Shown here: positions 1-8,230 of the stretch, one piece after another
Position numbering within the stretch: position 1 is the first letter of the stretch
Layout of the letters: each line of letters opens with the position of its first letter
Assembly: GCF_004366355.1 (NCBI RefSeq)
Contig: NZ_SODV01000001.1
Span: 2,542,001-2,606,000 of the forward strand
DNA: 64,000 nt
Direction: 5' to 3'
Origin: Dinghuibacter silviterrae
GTDB lineage: Bacteria > Bacteroidota > Bacteroidia > Chitinophagales > Chitinophagaceae
Notes under the pieces: generated by a model
Database searches by the model: none
Seen by the model: the letters and a program-made list of their open reading frames with translations, nothing else
Told to the model about the DNA's origin: nothing
Made by a program: the position numbers and the translations under genes

Positions 1-693
1 GCCGTGGTGGAACTGATCGCCCTGGAAAACGCCGAGATCAAATATTCCACGGTCCAGAACTGGTACCCGGGAGACAAAGACGGCAAGGGCGGGATCTACA
101 ACTTCGTGACCAAGCGCGGCATCTGTAAAGGCGCCCGCTCCAAGATATCCTGGACCCAGGTCGAAACCGGGAGCGCCATCACCTGGAAATATCCCAGCGT
201 GATCCTCCAGGGAGACCGGAGCACCGGTGAATTTTATTCGGTCGCGGTGACGAAGGGCAAACAGATTGCCGACACCGGGACCAAAATGCACCACATCGGA
301 AAGGATACCAAAAGCCGGATCATCTCCAAGGGGATTTCCGCCGGCGAAGGCCAGAACAGCTACCGGGGCCTGGTCCAGGTAGGGGGTAAGGCCGACAATG
401 CGCGCAACTTCACGCAGTGCGACTCGCTTTTGATCGGGGATCGCTGCGGGGCCCATACTTTTCCTTATATAGAATCACGCAATCCTTCCGCCATGGTGGA
501 ACACGAAGCCACCACGTCGAAGATCGGGGAGGACCAGCTGTTCTATCTGAATCAAAGGGGGATCGATACGGAGAAGGCGGTGGCGCTGATCATCAACGGT
601 TACGCCAAGGAAGTCCTGAACCAGCTCCCCATGGAGTTTGCCGTAGAAGCCCAGAAATTATTGTCGATCACACTGGAAGGAAGTGTGGGTTAA
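1..693 (+). CDS. sufB: SufB, Fe-S cluster scaffold subunit (5' end outside window)
   Basis: The reading frame is open from base 1, so the start lies outside the window; about 230 C-terminal residues of a protein usually near 470-480 residues are visible. SufB is the scaffold of the cytosolic SufBC2D complex on which iron-sulfur clusters are assembled. Visible hallmarks are the stretch [12 protein letters not shown] and the [13 protein letters not shown] motif of the C-terminal beta-helix core, which carry the conserved Cys and Glu implicated in cluster building. The gene ends nine bases before sufC, so it is the upstream part of a sufBCDSE operon. Confidence 0.96.
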   Translation, partial: AVVELIALENAEIKYSTVQNWYPGDKDGKGGIYNFVTKRGICKGARSKISWTQVETGSAITWKYPSVILQGDRSTGEFYSVAVTKGKQIADTGTKMHHIGKDTKSRIISKGISAGEGQNSYRGLVQVGGKADNARNFTQCDSLLIGDRCGAHTFPYIESRNPSAMVEHEATTSKIGEDQLFYLNQRGIDTEKAVALIINGYAKEVLNQLPMEFAVEAQKLLSITLEGSVG

Positions 694-702
694 ACCAGTA
701 TC

Positions 703-1455
703 ATGCTCAGTATTAAGAATTTACACGCAGAAGTAGAAGAAAAGCAGATCTTAAAAGGCATCAACCTGCAGGTCAATGCAGGGGAAGTGCACGCCATCAT
801 GGGGCCCAACGGCTCCGGCAAAAGTTCCCTGGCCTCTGTCCTGGCCGGTCGCGAAAACTATCACGTCACCGAAGGGGAAGTCACCCTGGACGGCAAGGAC
901 CTGTTGGATATGGCGCCCGAAATCAGGGCCCGGGAAGGTGTTTTCCTTGCATTCCAATACCCCGTGGAAATCCCCGGGGTGTCCAATATCAACTTCCTGA
1001 AAACGGCCCTGGGGGAGATCCGTGCCTATCGCGGACAGCCTGCGCTGGACGCCCGGGAGTTCCTCCGTTTGTCCAAAGAGCGCCAGGCCCTGGTGGAGTT
1101 TGACGCCAAGCTCGTCAACCGTTCGCTCAATGAAGGCTTTAGCGGGGGGGAAAAGAAACGCAACGAAATCTTCCAGCTGGCGATGCTCGAACCGAAGCTG
1201 GCCATCCTTGACGAAACCGATTCCGGTCTGGACATCGACGCCCTCCGCATCGTCAGCGCCGGGGTCAACAAGCTGCGTTCTTCCGACAACGCATTTATCA
1301 TCATCACGCACTACCAGCGGCTGCTGGATTATATCGTTCCGGACTTCGTGCACGTATTGTATGACGGCCGGATCGTTCGTTCCGGTACCAAGGAGCTGGC
1401 CCTCGAACTCGAAGAAAAAGGCTACGATTGGTTGAAAGAGGAGGCGGTTGTATGA
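703..1455 (+). CDS. sufC: SufC, ATPase of the SufBCD scaffold complex
   Basis: This is a 250-residue ABC-type ATPase of normal SufC length. The Walker A motif GPNGSGKSS is at residues 34-42, the signature SGGEKKRNE lies in the middle, and the Walker B region reads LAILDETDSGLDID, with the SufC-typical ETDSGLD rather than the transporter form EPTSALD. SufC binds SufB and SufD and uses ATP to open the scaffold for cluster formation; it is not a transporter. It starts nine bases after sufB, and its stop overlaps the sufD start as ATGA, which indicates translational coupling. Confidence 0.97.
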   Translation: MLSIKNLHAEVEEKQILKGINLQVNAGEVHAIMGPNGSGKSSLASVLAGRENYHVTEGEVTLDGKDLLDMAPEIRAREGVFLAFQYPVEIPGVSNINFLKTALGEIRAYRGQPALDAREFLRLSKERQALVEFDAKLVNRSLNEGFSGGEKKRNEIFQLAMLEPKLAILDETDSGLDIDALRIVSAGVNKLRSSDNAFIIITHYQRLLDYIVPDFVHVLYDGRIVRSGTKELALELEEKGYDWLKEEAVV

Positions 1456-2747
1456 GCGCAAGCGTGTTATATGACCAATTGATCGCGCAGTACGAACCGG
1501 GGCGGAGCGAGGCGAGGGATAAGGCCTTTGCCGCGTTCAAGGCCAAGGGGCTACCCACGATAAAGGATGAGGACTGGCGTTTTACCAATCCCGCGCCTTA
1601 CCTGAAGGACGCTTACCGGACCGATGTGCCGTGTCACGGGGCCGACAAGGATGCCTTGCGCGAATGTCTCGACCGCTGCAAGGTCGAGGGCTGGGACGCC
1701 TACCAGGTGGTCCTGGTCAATGGATGCCTGGACGCGACGCTGAGCGTGTTGCCCGAGGACGTGACGGTGATGCCGCTCTCGAAGGCCCCGGATGGTTTTC
1801 ACACGATCGAGACGGGGACCTACCCGTTTGCGGACCTAAACGCCGCGCTGTATAAGAACGGTTTGTTCATCGAAGTGCGAGCGGGGAGCCGGCCTTCCAA
1901 GCCCCTCCACGTGATCCATTTATATTCGGCAGATACACCCGCCTTCTATATGCCGAGGCATTTGGTGGTGCTCCATCGCCAGGCCGAGCTCCATTTCATG
2001 GAGTCTTCCGCCTGTACGAACGGAAGCGCCCCGGTCCTGGTCAACGACGTGCTCGAATGCACCCTGGAAGACGGCGCGCAACTGACCCACTACGTCCTGC
2101 AAAGCGGCCGCACCGGGGAACGCATGATCAGCCACACCCAGGTTACCCAGGGCCGCGACAGCCGCTATGACAACGTCAAGCTCTGTCTGCCCGAGGCCGA
2201 CCTGTTGCGGAACCAGCTGAATGTCGTCCTGAACGGCACGGGTTCCGAGTGCCACCTCTATGGGCTCTACCTCCCTGGTGACAACCAGGTGGTCGACAAC
2301 CACACCGTGGTGGATCACCGTCAACCCAACTGCGAAAGCAACGAATTGTATAAAGGGGTTCTGCAAGGGAATGCCAAAGCGGTCTTCAACGGCAAGATCT
2401 TTGTCCGGAGGCCCGCGCAAAAGACCAACGCCTTCCAGCAAAACAACAACCTTTTGCTGGGGGACAAGGCCCTCGTGCATTCCAAACCCCAACTGGAAAT
2501 CTTCGCCGACGACGTCAAGTGCAGCCACGGCTCGACGATCGGGCAGTTCAACCCCGAGTCCCTGTTTTACCTCAGGGCCAGGGGCATCGGCGAAGAAATG
2601 GCAAAGGAACTCCTGGTACAGGCTTTTGGCGCCGACATTACGGATAGGGTCTCCTCCGAAGCGGTGCAAAGGCACCTGGCAAAATATTTGGTGAAGGAGA
2701 GACCCGTAATCCACGCGCAAGATGTCCCACACGTTGAACATATATGA
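1452..2747 (+). CDS. sufD: SufD, Fe-S scaffold partner of SufB
   Basis: The protein has 431 residues from the ATG at 1452, which overlaps the sufC stop as ATGA; an in-frame upstream GTG at 1428 would only add residues encoded inside sufC and is rejected. SufD is paralogous to SufB and forms the SufBC2D scaffold. The C-terminal half shows the typical DNHTVVDHRQPNCESNELYKG and KTNAFQQNNNLLLGDKA motifs, followed by an EIFADDVKCSHGST motif. Its 3' end overlaps sufS by 26 bases. Confidence 0.96.
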   Translation: MSASVLYDQLIAQYEPGRSEARDKAFAAFKAKGLPTIKDEDWRFTNPAPYLKDAYRTDVPCHGADKDALRECLDRCKVEGWDAYQVVLVNGCLDATLSVLPEDVTVMPLSKAPDGFHTIETGTYPFADLNAALYKNGLFIEVRAGSRPSKPLHVIHLYSADTPAFYMPRHLVVLHRQAELHFMESSACTNGSAPVLVNDVLECTLEDGAQLTHYVLQSGRTGERMISHTQVTQGRDSRYDNVKLCLPEADLLRNQLNVVLNGTGSECHLYGLYLPGDNQVVDNHTVVDHRQPNCESNELYKGVLQGNAKAVFNGKIFVRRPAQKTNAFQQNNNLLLGDKALVHSKPQLEIFADDVKCSHGSTIGQFNPESLFYLRARGIGEEMAKELLVQAFGADITDRVSSEAVQRHLAKYLVKERPVIHAQDVPHVEHI

Positions 2748-3969
2748 GCCCTTGTCGATAGAGGCCATCAGGGCCGAATTCCCGATCCTGCAAACGACCG
2801 TCTACGGGTATCCGCTGGTATACCTGGACAATGCGGCCAGCACGCAAAAACCCTCGGTCGTCCTGGAAGCCCTGGACGAATACTACAAGACGATCAACGC
2901 CAACGTGCACCGGGGTGTACACCACCTCAGCCAGCTGGCGACCGACGCCTTTGAAGAGGCCAGGCGCAAGGTGGCCGCGTTTATCAACGCCGCCCACGAT
3001 TACGAAATTATTTTTACCCGGGGGACCACCAACGGGATCAATACGATTTCCTCCACCTTTGGCCGTGCATTTTTAAAGCCGGGCGACGAAGTGTTGATTT
3101 CCGCGATGGAGCACCACTCCAACATCGTGCCCTGGCAAATGGCCTGTGAGTATTACGGGGCGAAGCTGAAGGTGATCCCCATGACCGATAGGGGAGAGCT
3201 CGAACTGGACGAATATAGCCGCTTGCTCAACAGCGGCCGCGTGAAAATCGTCGCCGTGACCTACGTGTCCAACAGCCTGGGTACTGTCAATCCCGTGCGG
3301 GATATGATCCGCCAGGCGCACGCCGCCGGTATACCTGTATTGGTGGACGCCGCCCAGGCGGTACAACATATACTGATAGACGTCCAGGACCTGGACGCCG
3401 ACTTCCTGGTTTTCTCCAGCCATAAGATCTATGGTCCCACCGGGATCGGGGTGCTCTATGGCAAAGAAGCCTGGTTGAACAAGCTGCCCCCGCACGAGGG
3501 CGGTGGCGAAATGATCAAAACGGTTTCCTTTGGGAAAACGACTTACAACGACCTGCCCTTCAAATTCGAAGCCGGTACCCCGGACATGTCCGGTGCCATT
3601 GGGCTAAAGGCGGCGCTCGACTACGTGGATTCGATCGGTATCGACCGCATCCAGCTCGCGGAAGAGGCCCTGCTTACCTATGCCCTCGATGCGCTGTCCA
3701 CCGTGCCCGGTATCCGTTTTGTCGGCGAAGCCGAACACCGTGCAGGTGCCATTTCATTTTTATTGGGGAAGCACCATCCCTTCGACGTGGGCGAGCTCCT
3801 GGACAAACAGGGCATCGCCGTCCGCACGGGTCACCACTGCTGTCAGCCGGTGATGGACCGCCTGGACATCCCCGGGACGGTAAGGGCTTCCTTCAGCGTG
3901 TACAATACCCCGTCCGACGTCGATCGCCTGGTGGCCGCGCTGGTTAAATCCGGGAGGATGCTGGGATGA
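2722..3969 (+). CDS. sufS: SufS, cysteine desulfurase (group II)
   Basis: This is a 415-residue pyridoxal-phosphate enzyme that takes sulfur from L-cysteine for cluster assembly. The PLP lysine is K235 in FSSHKIYGPTG, and the active-site loop is RTGHHCCQP with the catalytic cysteine at C373 followed by an extra C374. The N-terminal YLDNAASTQKP motif is typical of the SufS group. The start lies inside the sufD 3' end (26-base overlap), and the gene ends on an ATGA overlap with sufE, its sulfur acceptor. Confidence 0.96.
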   Translation: MSHTLNIYEPLSIEAIRAEFPILQTTVYGYPLVYLDNAASTQKPSVVLEALDEYYKTINANVHRGVHHLSQLATDAFEEARRKVAAFINAAHDYEIIFTRGTTNGINTISSTFGRAFLKPGDEVLISAMEHHSNIVPWQMACEYYGAKLKVIPMTDRGELELDEYSRLLNSGRVKIVAVTYVSNSLGTVNPVRDMIRQAHAAGIPVLVDAAQAVQHILIDVQDLDADFLVFSSHKIYGPTGIGVLYGKEAWLNKLPPHEGGGEMIKTVSFGKTTYNDLPFKFEAGTPDMSGAIGLKAALDYVDSIGIDRIQLAEEALLTYALDALSTVPGIRFVGEAEHRAGAISFLLGKHHPFDVGELLDKQGIAVRTGHHCCQPVMDRLDIPGTVRASFSVYNTPSDVDRLVAALVKSGRMLG

Positions 3970-4394
3970 CCATACAAGAGGAACAAGACGCCATCGTCGA
4001 AGAGTTTTCTTACTTCGATAGTTGGGACGATAAGTATCAGTTCATTATTGACTTGGGTAAAGGCTTGCCGATGATTGATCCCCAGTACAAAGTGGACGAA
4101 AACCTGATCCGTGGGTGCCAGTCGCGCGTATGGCTTCATGCATCGGTGGAAGACGGTAAGCTGTGGTTCACCGCCGACAGCGACGCCTTGATCACCAAGG
4201 GACTCGTATCCATGGTCGTGCGGGTACTTACCGGGCACACCCCCAAGGAAATCGTGGACGCCGACATCTTCTTCATCGACGCCATCGGGCTCCGCAGCCA
4301 TTTGTCGCCCACGCGGTCCAACGGGTTGTTGTCGATGCTCAAACAGATCAAAGCCTACGCGCTCGCCTATACCCTCAAAAACCAGACGTCATGA
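3966..4394 (+). CDS. sufE: SufE, sulfur-transfer partner of SufS
   Basis: The protein has 142 residues, normal for SufE. It accepts persulfide sulfur from SufS on a conserved cysteine, here C51 in the motif RGCQSRVW, and passes it to SufB. The gene is coupled to sufS by an ATGA overlap and to the following DUF59 gene by another ATGA overlap, so the desulfurase and its acceptor are co-translated. Confidence 0.96.
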   Translation: MTIQEEQDAIVEEFSYFDSWDDKYQFIIDLGKGLPMIDPQYKVDENLIRGCQSRVWLHASVEDGKLWFTADSDALITKGLVSMVVRVLTGHTPKEIVDADIFFIDAIGLRSHLSPTRSNGLLSMLKQIKAYALAYTLKNQTS

Positions 4395-4714
4395 GTGAAA
4401 CGGCCCAATCCCTGATCCTGCGGGAGCGGATAGAAGCGGCCCTGCGCACGGTGTTCGATCCCGAGATCCCCGTGAACGTATTCGACCTTGGACTGGTATA
4501 TGGCATCGATATATCGGACGAGGGCAACGTAAAGGTCACCATGACCCTGACGGCCCCCGCCTGTCCCGCCGCCCCCGAAATCCTTTTTGACGCCGAAAGC
4601 AAGATCAGGGAGGTGGAAGGCGTCGCCGACGTGCACATGAACCTGACCTTCGATCCCCCCTGGACAAAAGACATGATGAGCGAGGAAGCGAAGCTCGAAC
4701 TCGGCTTTTTATGA
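4391..4714 (+). CDS. SufT-like DUF59 (MIP18-family) Fe-S maturation protein
   Basis: The start chosen is the ATG at 4391, which overlaps the sufE stop as ATGA and gives 107 residues. The protein has the DUF59 motif DPEIPVNVFDLGLVYGI (about residues 23-39) and TAPACP with C58. Members of this family (SufT, PaaD, CIA2/MIP18) help deliver Fe-S clusters to target proteins. Its position at the end of sufBCDSE is the common Bacteroidota arrangement and supports the SufT-like role over the phenylacetate PaaD role. Confidence 0.92.
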   Translation: MSETAQSLILRERIEAALRTVFDPEIPVNVFDLGLVYGIDISDEGNVKVTMTLTAPACPAAPEILFDAESKIREVEGVADVHMNLTFDPPWTKDMMSEEAKLELGFL

Positions 4715-5589
4715 CCGATATACCCCGTTACCAGCTGGAGGAATACCGCCCCCTGCACCGGGCGGGGAACGATCATATTCCTTACCCCATTCCTGGTCTC
4801 GAACTCTATTCCAGCAAGGGATTGACACCACCACCCATGGTGCCTGCGCGTTGTGCCTTTTACCGGGTAAGCCTCGTCCTTGTCGGAGAGGTGGAGATAC
4901 AGATCGGACTGGATATCCACCAACACCGCGCACCTTCTGTATGCTTCACCTATCCCAACCAGGTTTTTTTCAAACGCGGTTTTAGCGAGGGCACCCAGGG
5001 ATATTATATCCTGTTCACCGAAAACTTTTTGGATGAACTCGTCCCTTCCGTAAGGATGCCTTCTGAATTCCCATTTTTTAACCCGGATGGCCACCCCCTG
5101 TTCCAATTGGAAGACGTCGACGTCTTTACCGGGCACATCCTCCGGATTCAGCAGGAAATGCAGGAAGACCGCCCCGGCAGGGTGAAAGCGGCGCAGATGC
5201 ACCTGTACCTGCTCCTGCTCGAAGCCAAGCGAAGCTATGAACGCCAGCAACTCGGTGTTTCGCCCGTGGTCGGCGACCTCGTGGCTCGTTTCCGCCGCCT
5301 GGTCGGCCAACACTACCGGGAAAAACGCCAGGTAGCCGACTACGCCTCCCTGCTTGCCGTTACCCCCAACCACCTCGGCCGCGTCGTCCGGGAAGCCACC
5401 GGCCGCACGCCTTCCGACCTCATCCGCGACCTGCTGCTCCTCGAAGCCAAGTCGCTCCTGCGGCTGACCGGTCAGTCCGTGTCCGAGATCGCCTATCAGC
5501 TTGAATTCAGCGACCCCGCCACCTTCGGGCGGTTTTTCCGGAAAGAAACCGGGATGACACCCCTCGACTACCGCGAGATGCAGGATTAA
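4711..5589 (+). CDS. AraC-family transcriptional regulator
   Basis: The protein has 292 residues. Residues about 1-185 form a cupin-like sensory half and residues about 190-290 form a two-helix-turn-helix AraC domain, ending in the usual pattern IAYQLEFSDPATFGRFFRKE followed by TGMTPLDYRE. The start overlaps the DUF59 stop as ATGA, so the regulator is translationally coupled to the SUF operon, which is unusual for a family normally found as stand-alone genes. The SDR gene follows after 60 bases and is a plausible target. The ligand is not predictable. Confidence 0.9.
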   Translation: MTDIPRYQLEEYRPLHRAGNDHIPYPIPGLELYSSKGLTPPPMVPARCAFYRVSLVLVGEVEIQIGLDIHQHRAPSVCFTYPNQVFFKRGFSEGTQGYYILFTENFLDELVPSVRMPSEFPFFNPDGHPLFQLEDVDVFTGHILRIQQEMQEDRPGRVKAAQMHLYLLLLEAKRSYERQQLGVSPVVGDLVARFRRLVGQHYREKRQVADYASLLAVTPNHLGRVVREATGRTPSDLIRDLLLLEAKSLLRLTGQSVSEIAYQLEFSDPATFGRFFRKETGMTPLDYREMQD

Positions 5590-5649
5590 GCACATCCTTT
5601 GCAGGGTACGGCCTTCCATCGTCGGGTGCTCCCGCGCGACCTTTGGGTC

Positions 5650-6345
5650 ATGAACAACACACTTTCCAACCAAAAGATCGTCCTTGCCGGTGCCTCTTCC
5701 GGCATCGGACTCGCCTCTGCCCGCCTCCTTGCTTCGGAAGGCGCTGACGTCACCATCACCGGCCGCGACCCCCAAAAGCTCGCCGCTTCGGGTCTTTCTT
5801 CGGCCGTCGTCGACAGCCGCAACCGGGAGGAACTCGACGCGTTTTTTGCGGGCATTGGTTCTTTCGACCACCTCGTCGTATCGCTGGCCTCCCGTCGCGG
5901 GCTGGGCCCCCTGGCACAATTGTCTTTAGCCGACGTGCGTGAAGGTTTTGAGGAAAAGTTTTTTGCCGTCGCCCACACGGTCCAGGCCGCCCTTCCATAC
6001 GTCACCGGCAGCATCACCGTGCTGAGCGCCGTCTCCGCCAGCGCCCGCATGCCCGGCACCTCCGGCATCGCCGCCGTCAACGGCGCCCTGGAGATCATGG
6101 TACCCATCTGGGCCCGCGAACTCGCACCCGTCCGCGTCAATGCCGTGTCGCCCGGCGTGATCGATACGCCCTGGTGGGACTTCCTGCCGGCTGCTGATCG
6201 CGCGGCGGCGTTTGCGCAATATTCTTTGCAGATTCCCTTGAAGCGCGTGGGACGCGCAGAGGAGATCGCCGACGTCGTACGCTCTCTCGTCGGAGCGACC
6301 TATGTGACGGGAAGGGTCATCGTGGCGGACGGTGGGCTGGGGTAG
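5650..6345 (+). CDS. Atypical short-chain dehydrogenase/reductase
   Basis: The ATG at 5650 gives 231 residues; a TTG further upstream at 5599 would add a leader without SDR character. The Rossmann nucleotide-binding motif GASSGIG is at residues 14-20 and the fold extends to the C-terminal VADGGLG. The usual catalytic YxxxK is absent: the aligned position reads I140-A-A-V-N144. The NNAG motif is also replaced (VVSLASR around residue 80). The protein may bind NAD(P) without classical SDR chemistry or belong to a divergent SDR subgroup. It lies behind the AraC gene. Confidence 0.82.
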   Translation: MNNTLSNQKIVLAGASSGIGLASARLLASEGADVTITGRDPQKLAASGLSSAVVDSRNREELDAFFAGIGSFDHLVVSLASRRGLGPLAQLSLADVREGFEEKFFAVAHTVQAALPYVTGSITVLSAVSASARMPGTSGIAAVNGALEIMVPIWARELAPVRVNAVSPGVIDTPWWDFLPAADRAAAFAQYSLQIPLKRVGRAEEIADVVRSLVGATYVTGRVIVADGGLG

Positions 6346-6351
6346 CGCTAC
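6341..6351. other. Palindrome spanning two convergent stop codons
   Basis: The ten-base perfect palindrome GTAGCGCTAC contains the TAG stop of the SDR on the plus strand and the TAG stop of the mobile mystery protein A gene on the minus strand. The two convergent genes are separated by only two bases. There is no T-run, so it is not a convincing intrinsic terminator. Confidence 0.4.
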
Positions 6352-6797
6352 CTCCGAAACCAGTATCTCCTGCCTCCCCAAATACTCGGCAGAGGCTTTT
6401 CCTTCATACTGTTGGCCAGCTTGCGCACCATCATATCCGTGTAGCTCGGCGCCTGTGCCCGCGCCGCTTTCAACGCTTGCCTGTCCAGATGGTCTTCAAG
6501 GTTTCCTTCTTTTGGGATAAAACCATAAATGAATTCCATGTCCATCGCCTGCGCCACGGCCTTCATCGTAGCGAGCGACAAGGCGCCGGTCTGCTCGCGT
6601 TGTTCGATCTGTCGCGCCGCCTGCCTGCTGATAGACATCCGATCCGCCAGTTGTTGTTGCGTCATACGGATCGCCATCCGCAGCGGGCGTATCCAACCTC
6701 CCGGGGGAATAAGGTTGGGGCCCGCTGCTATGAGTGGTTTCAACTGCTGATCCATCTGTTGGCGGAGGAGCCGGTAGGGTTTTTCTGATGGGCTCAT
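6348..6797 (-). CDS. Mobile mystery protein A-like XRE-type regulator
   Basis: The protein has 149 residues. The layout (MDQQLKPL near the N-terminus, PPGGWIRPLR at 31-40, a helix-turn-helix of about residues 44-66 with MTQQQLADRMSISRQAARQIEQRE, then LATMKAVAQAMDMEFIYGFIPK) matches the TIGR family 'mobile mystery protein A'. That family is usually encoded beside mobile mystery protein B, a Fic-domain protein, and is often in mobile contexts. No Fic partner is seen here: the downstream neighbour is the convergent SDR. It may be an orphan antitoxin-like regulator or a remnant. Confidence 0.8.
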   Translation of the reverse strand: MSPSEKPYRLLRQQMDQQLKPLIAAGPNLIPPGGWIRPLRMAIRMTQQQLADRMSISRQAARQIEQREQTGALSLATMKAVAQAMDMEFIYGFIPKEGNLEDHLDRQALKAARAQAPSYTDMMVRKLANSMKEKPLPSIWGGRRYWFRR

Positions 6798-7128
6798 CTT
6801 TTTTTCCTAAAATTATCCCATCGTTCGTGCCCGGCTTTTTTCGGGCAATGCTATTGCTTATCTGCTCCGTGTTTCCCGGTCATTGCTTCACCGGGTTTGC
6901 AGGGGGAACATCCTGTTATATCGGGGCTGTTCGACTTTTGCGCGGGGCGCCAGGGTGAGGGTAAACAGCGCCTTAAATTGGCGTCAAGCTATAGGTTTAC
7001 ATAAGGTGTGGAAGTCAAGTTTTAGCTTGACGCCAATTTAAAGGGCGCGAAACAGGGAGTGGGTGGTGTGTTTGCGCCGGAACTCGCGGCTCGACGGGTT
7101 GCGTTGCGCGAGGAGCCCGCCGCGAGGC
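6798..7128. other. Intergenic region without a supported gene
   Basis: No convincing coding sequence is visible. The stretch next to the mobile mystery protein A start should hold its promoter (minus strand); the sequence near 6803-6815 is AT-rich. A short G+C-rich hairpin (CCCGGT/ACCGGG, 6875-6894) and the long inverted repeat at 6973-7041 are the only structures noted. The part from about 7045 to 7128 is GC-rich and follows the HxlR stop on the minus strand. Confidence 0.6.
6973..7041. repeat. 18-bp perfect inverted repeat with a 33-base spacer
   Basis: The left arm TTAAATTGGCGTCAAGCT (6973-6990) is the exact reverse complement of the right arm AGCTTGACGCCAATTTAA (7024-7041). Pairing can continue outward with a small bulge (GCGCC at 6968-6972 against GGGCGC at 7043-7048). 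There is no T-run typical of a terminator. It could be a palindromic mobile-element remnant, the ends of a small non-autonomous element, or an unusually long RNA hairpin. Confidence 0.75.
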
Positions 7129-7572
7129 TCACGCCGGCTCCACGCTCTTGGGCGCACGCTGAAAGCGCCGGCGCGCATCATGGACGTCGTCCATATGCGT
7201 GCTGGCCCATTCCCAGAGCTCCACCATCTTGGTGAGGAGGCTCCGGCCCAGGGGGGTCAGGCAATACTCGACCCGGGGCGGGATCTCGGGATACCAATGC
7301 CTTTCCACCACCCCGTTTTCTTCCAGGGAACGAAGCGTTACCGTGAGCATGCGTTGCGAGATACCATGGACCATGGATTTGAGTTCGTTGAAGCGGACCC
7401 GGTCTTTTTGGCCGAGGGAGAGGATGGTAAAGATGGACCACTTGTCCCCGAAGTGCCCGAGGATATCCCGGATGGGGCACATTTCCGGTGGGTGTTGCTC
7501 GGCGGGGCCTAAAATATTTTTCGCCCTTTTTTCGACCGTAAGTTGTTGGTTGTCAATAATGGTTACACTCAT
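7129..7572 (-). CDS. HxlR-family transcriptional regulator
   Basis: This is a 147-residue winged-helix protein. The HxlR hallmarks are MCPIRDILGHFGDKWSIFTI (C32 is the family cysteine), RFNELKSMVHGISQRMLTVTLRSLEENGVVER and PRVEYCLTPLGRSL. HxlR proteins respond to reactive aldehydes, quinones or oxidants and usually control a divergent gene. Here the divergent YceI operon begins 88 bases away, and the shared region contains a repeated and palindromic GTTAC motif suited to a dimeric winged-helix protein. The inducing signal is unknown. Confidence 0.93.
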   Translation of the reverse strand: MSVTIIDNQQLTVEKRAKNILGPAEQHPPEMCPIRDILGHFGDKWSIFTILSLGQKDRVRFNELKSMVHGISQRMLTVTLRSLEENGVVERHWYPEIPPRVEYCLTPLGRSLLTKMVELWEWASTHMDDVHDARRRFQRAPKSVEPA

Positions 7573-7612
7573 GTGCCTAGGGTTAAAGGACGTGCCTTCT
7601 TGGCAGTTATCC

Positions 7613-7647
7613 AGTTACTAAATACATTTGAGTTACTAAAGGTAACT
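7613..7647 (+). promoter_or_regulatory. Candidate HxlR operator and YceI promoter
   Basis: AGTTACTAAA occurs twice as a direct repeat (7613-7622 and 7631-7640), and the second copy forms the palindrome GTTAC-TAAAG-GTAAC (7632-7646). The copies flank TACATTTG (7623-7630), a perfect match to the Bacteroidota -7 box TAnnTTTG; a TTGG at 7600-7603 could be the -33 element. Transcription would start near the palindrome, about 24 bases before the YceI ATG, so a bound regulator could block it. Confidence 0.6.
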
Positions 7648-7660
7648 AAAAAAACTCCTC

Positions 7661-8230
7661 ATGCAAAAAATCACGTTTCTGGCCCTTGGCCTGTTGCTGT
7701 CCGTTGGCGTTTTCGCACAAACCTGGACCCTGGACAAAATGCACTCTCAACTGAACTTCGGGGTCACCCATATGGGGATCAACACGGTTGAAGGTGGGTT
7801 CAGGAGCTTTGACGCCACCATCACTTCTTCCAAGGACGACCTGTCCGACGCCGTCGTAGAACTGAAGGCGGATGTCGGTAGCATCAACACGGGTGTCGAT
7901 CCCCGGGACAACCACCTCAAAAGCCCGGATTTCTTTGACGCCGCCACCTTTCCTACGTTTACGTTCAAAAGCACCTCTTTCACGAAGACCGGTGACAAGA
8001 CGTATCAAGTAACGGGCAACCTGACCCTCCATGGTGTCACCAAGCCTGTCACCCTGAATGTCACGTTCAACGGTACGGCCACCAACCCCATGAACAAGAA
8101 AACTTCCGCAGGTTTCCACATCTCCGGCGTGATCAATCGTGCAGACTTCGGCATCGGTACGAAGTTCCCCGACAACATGCTGAGCAATGACGTGAACCTG
8201 GATGCCAACACAGAATTTGTAAAAGGATGA
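7661..8230 (+). CDS. Secreted YceI-family protein
   Basis: The protein has 189 residues with a signal peptide MQKITFLALGLLLSVGVFAQ, predicting a periplasmic product. The mature part begins TWTLDKMHSQLNFGVTHMG and ends in the beta-barrel lipocalin-like YceI fold (GNLTLHGVTKPVTLNV, NRADFGIG). YceI proteins bind isoprenoid-like or amphipathic molecules and are often linked to stress. It is first in an operon with a second YceI gene, overlapping it as ATGA, and is divergent from the HxlR gene that probably controls it. Confidence 0.93.
   Translation: MQKITFLALGLLLSVGVFAQTWTLDKMHSQLNFGVTHMGINTVEGGFRSFDATITSSKDDLSDAVVELKADVGSINTGVDPRDNHLKSPDFFDAATFPTFTFKSTSFTKTGDKTYQVTGNLTLHGVTKPVTLNVTFNGTATNPMNKKTSAGFHISGVINRADFGIGTKFPDNMLSNDVNLDANTEFVKG

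Noticed and set aside
4375-5919. Long minus-strand frame of about 514 codons
   Set aside because: It is antisense to the DUF59, AraC and SDR genes, which have strong family matches; the frame has no recognisable domain.
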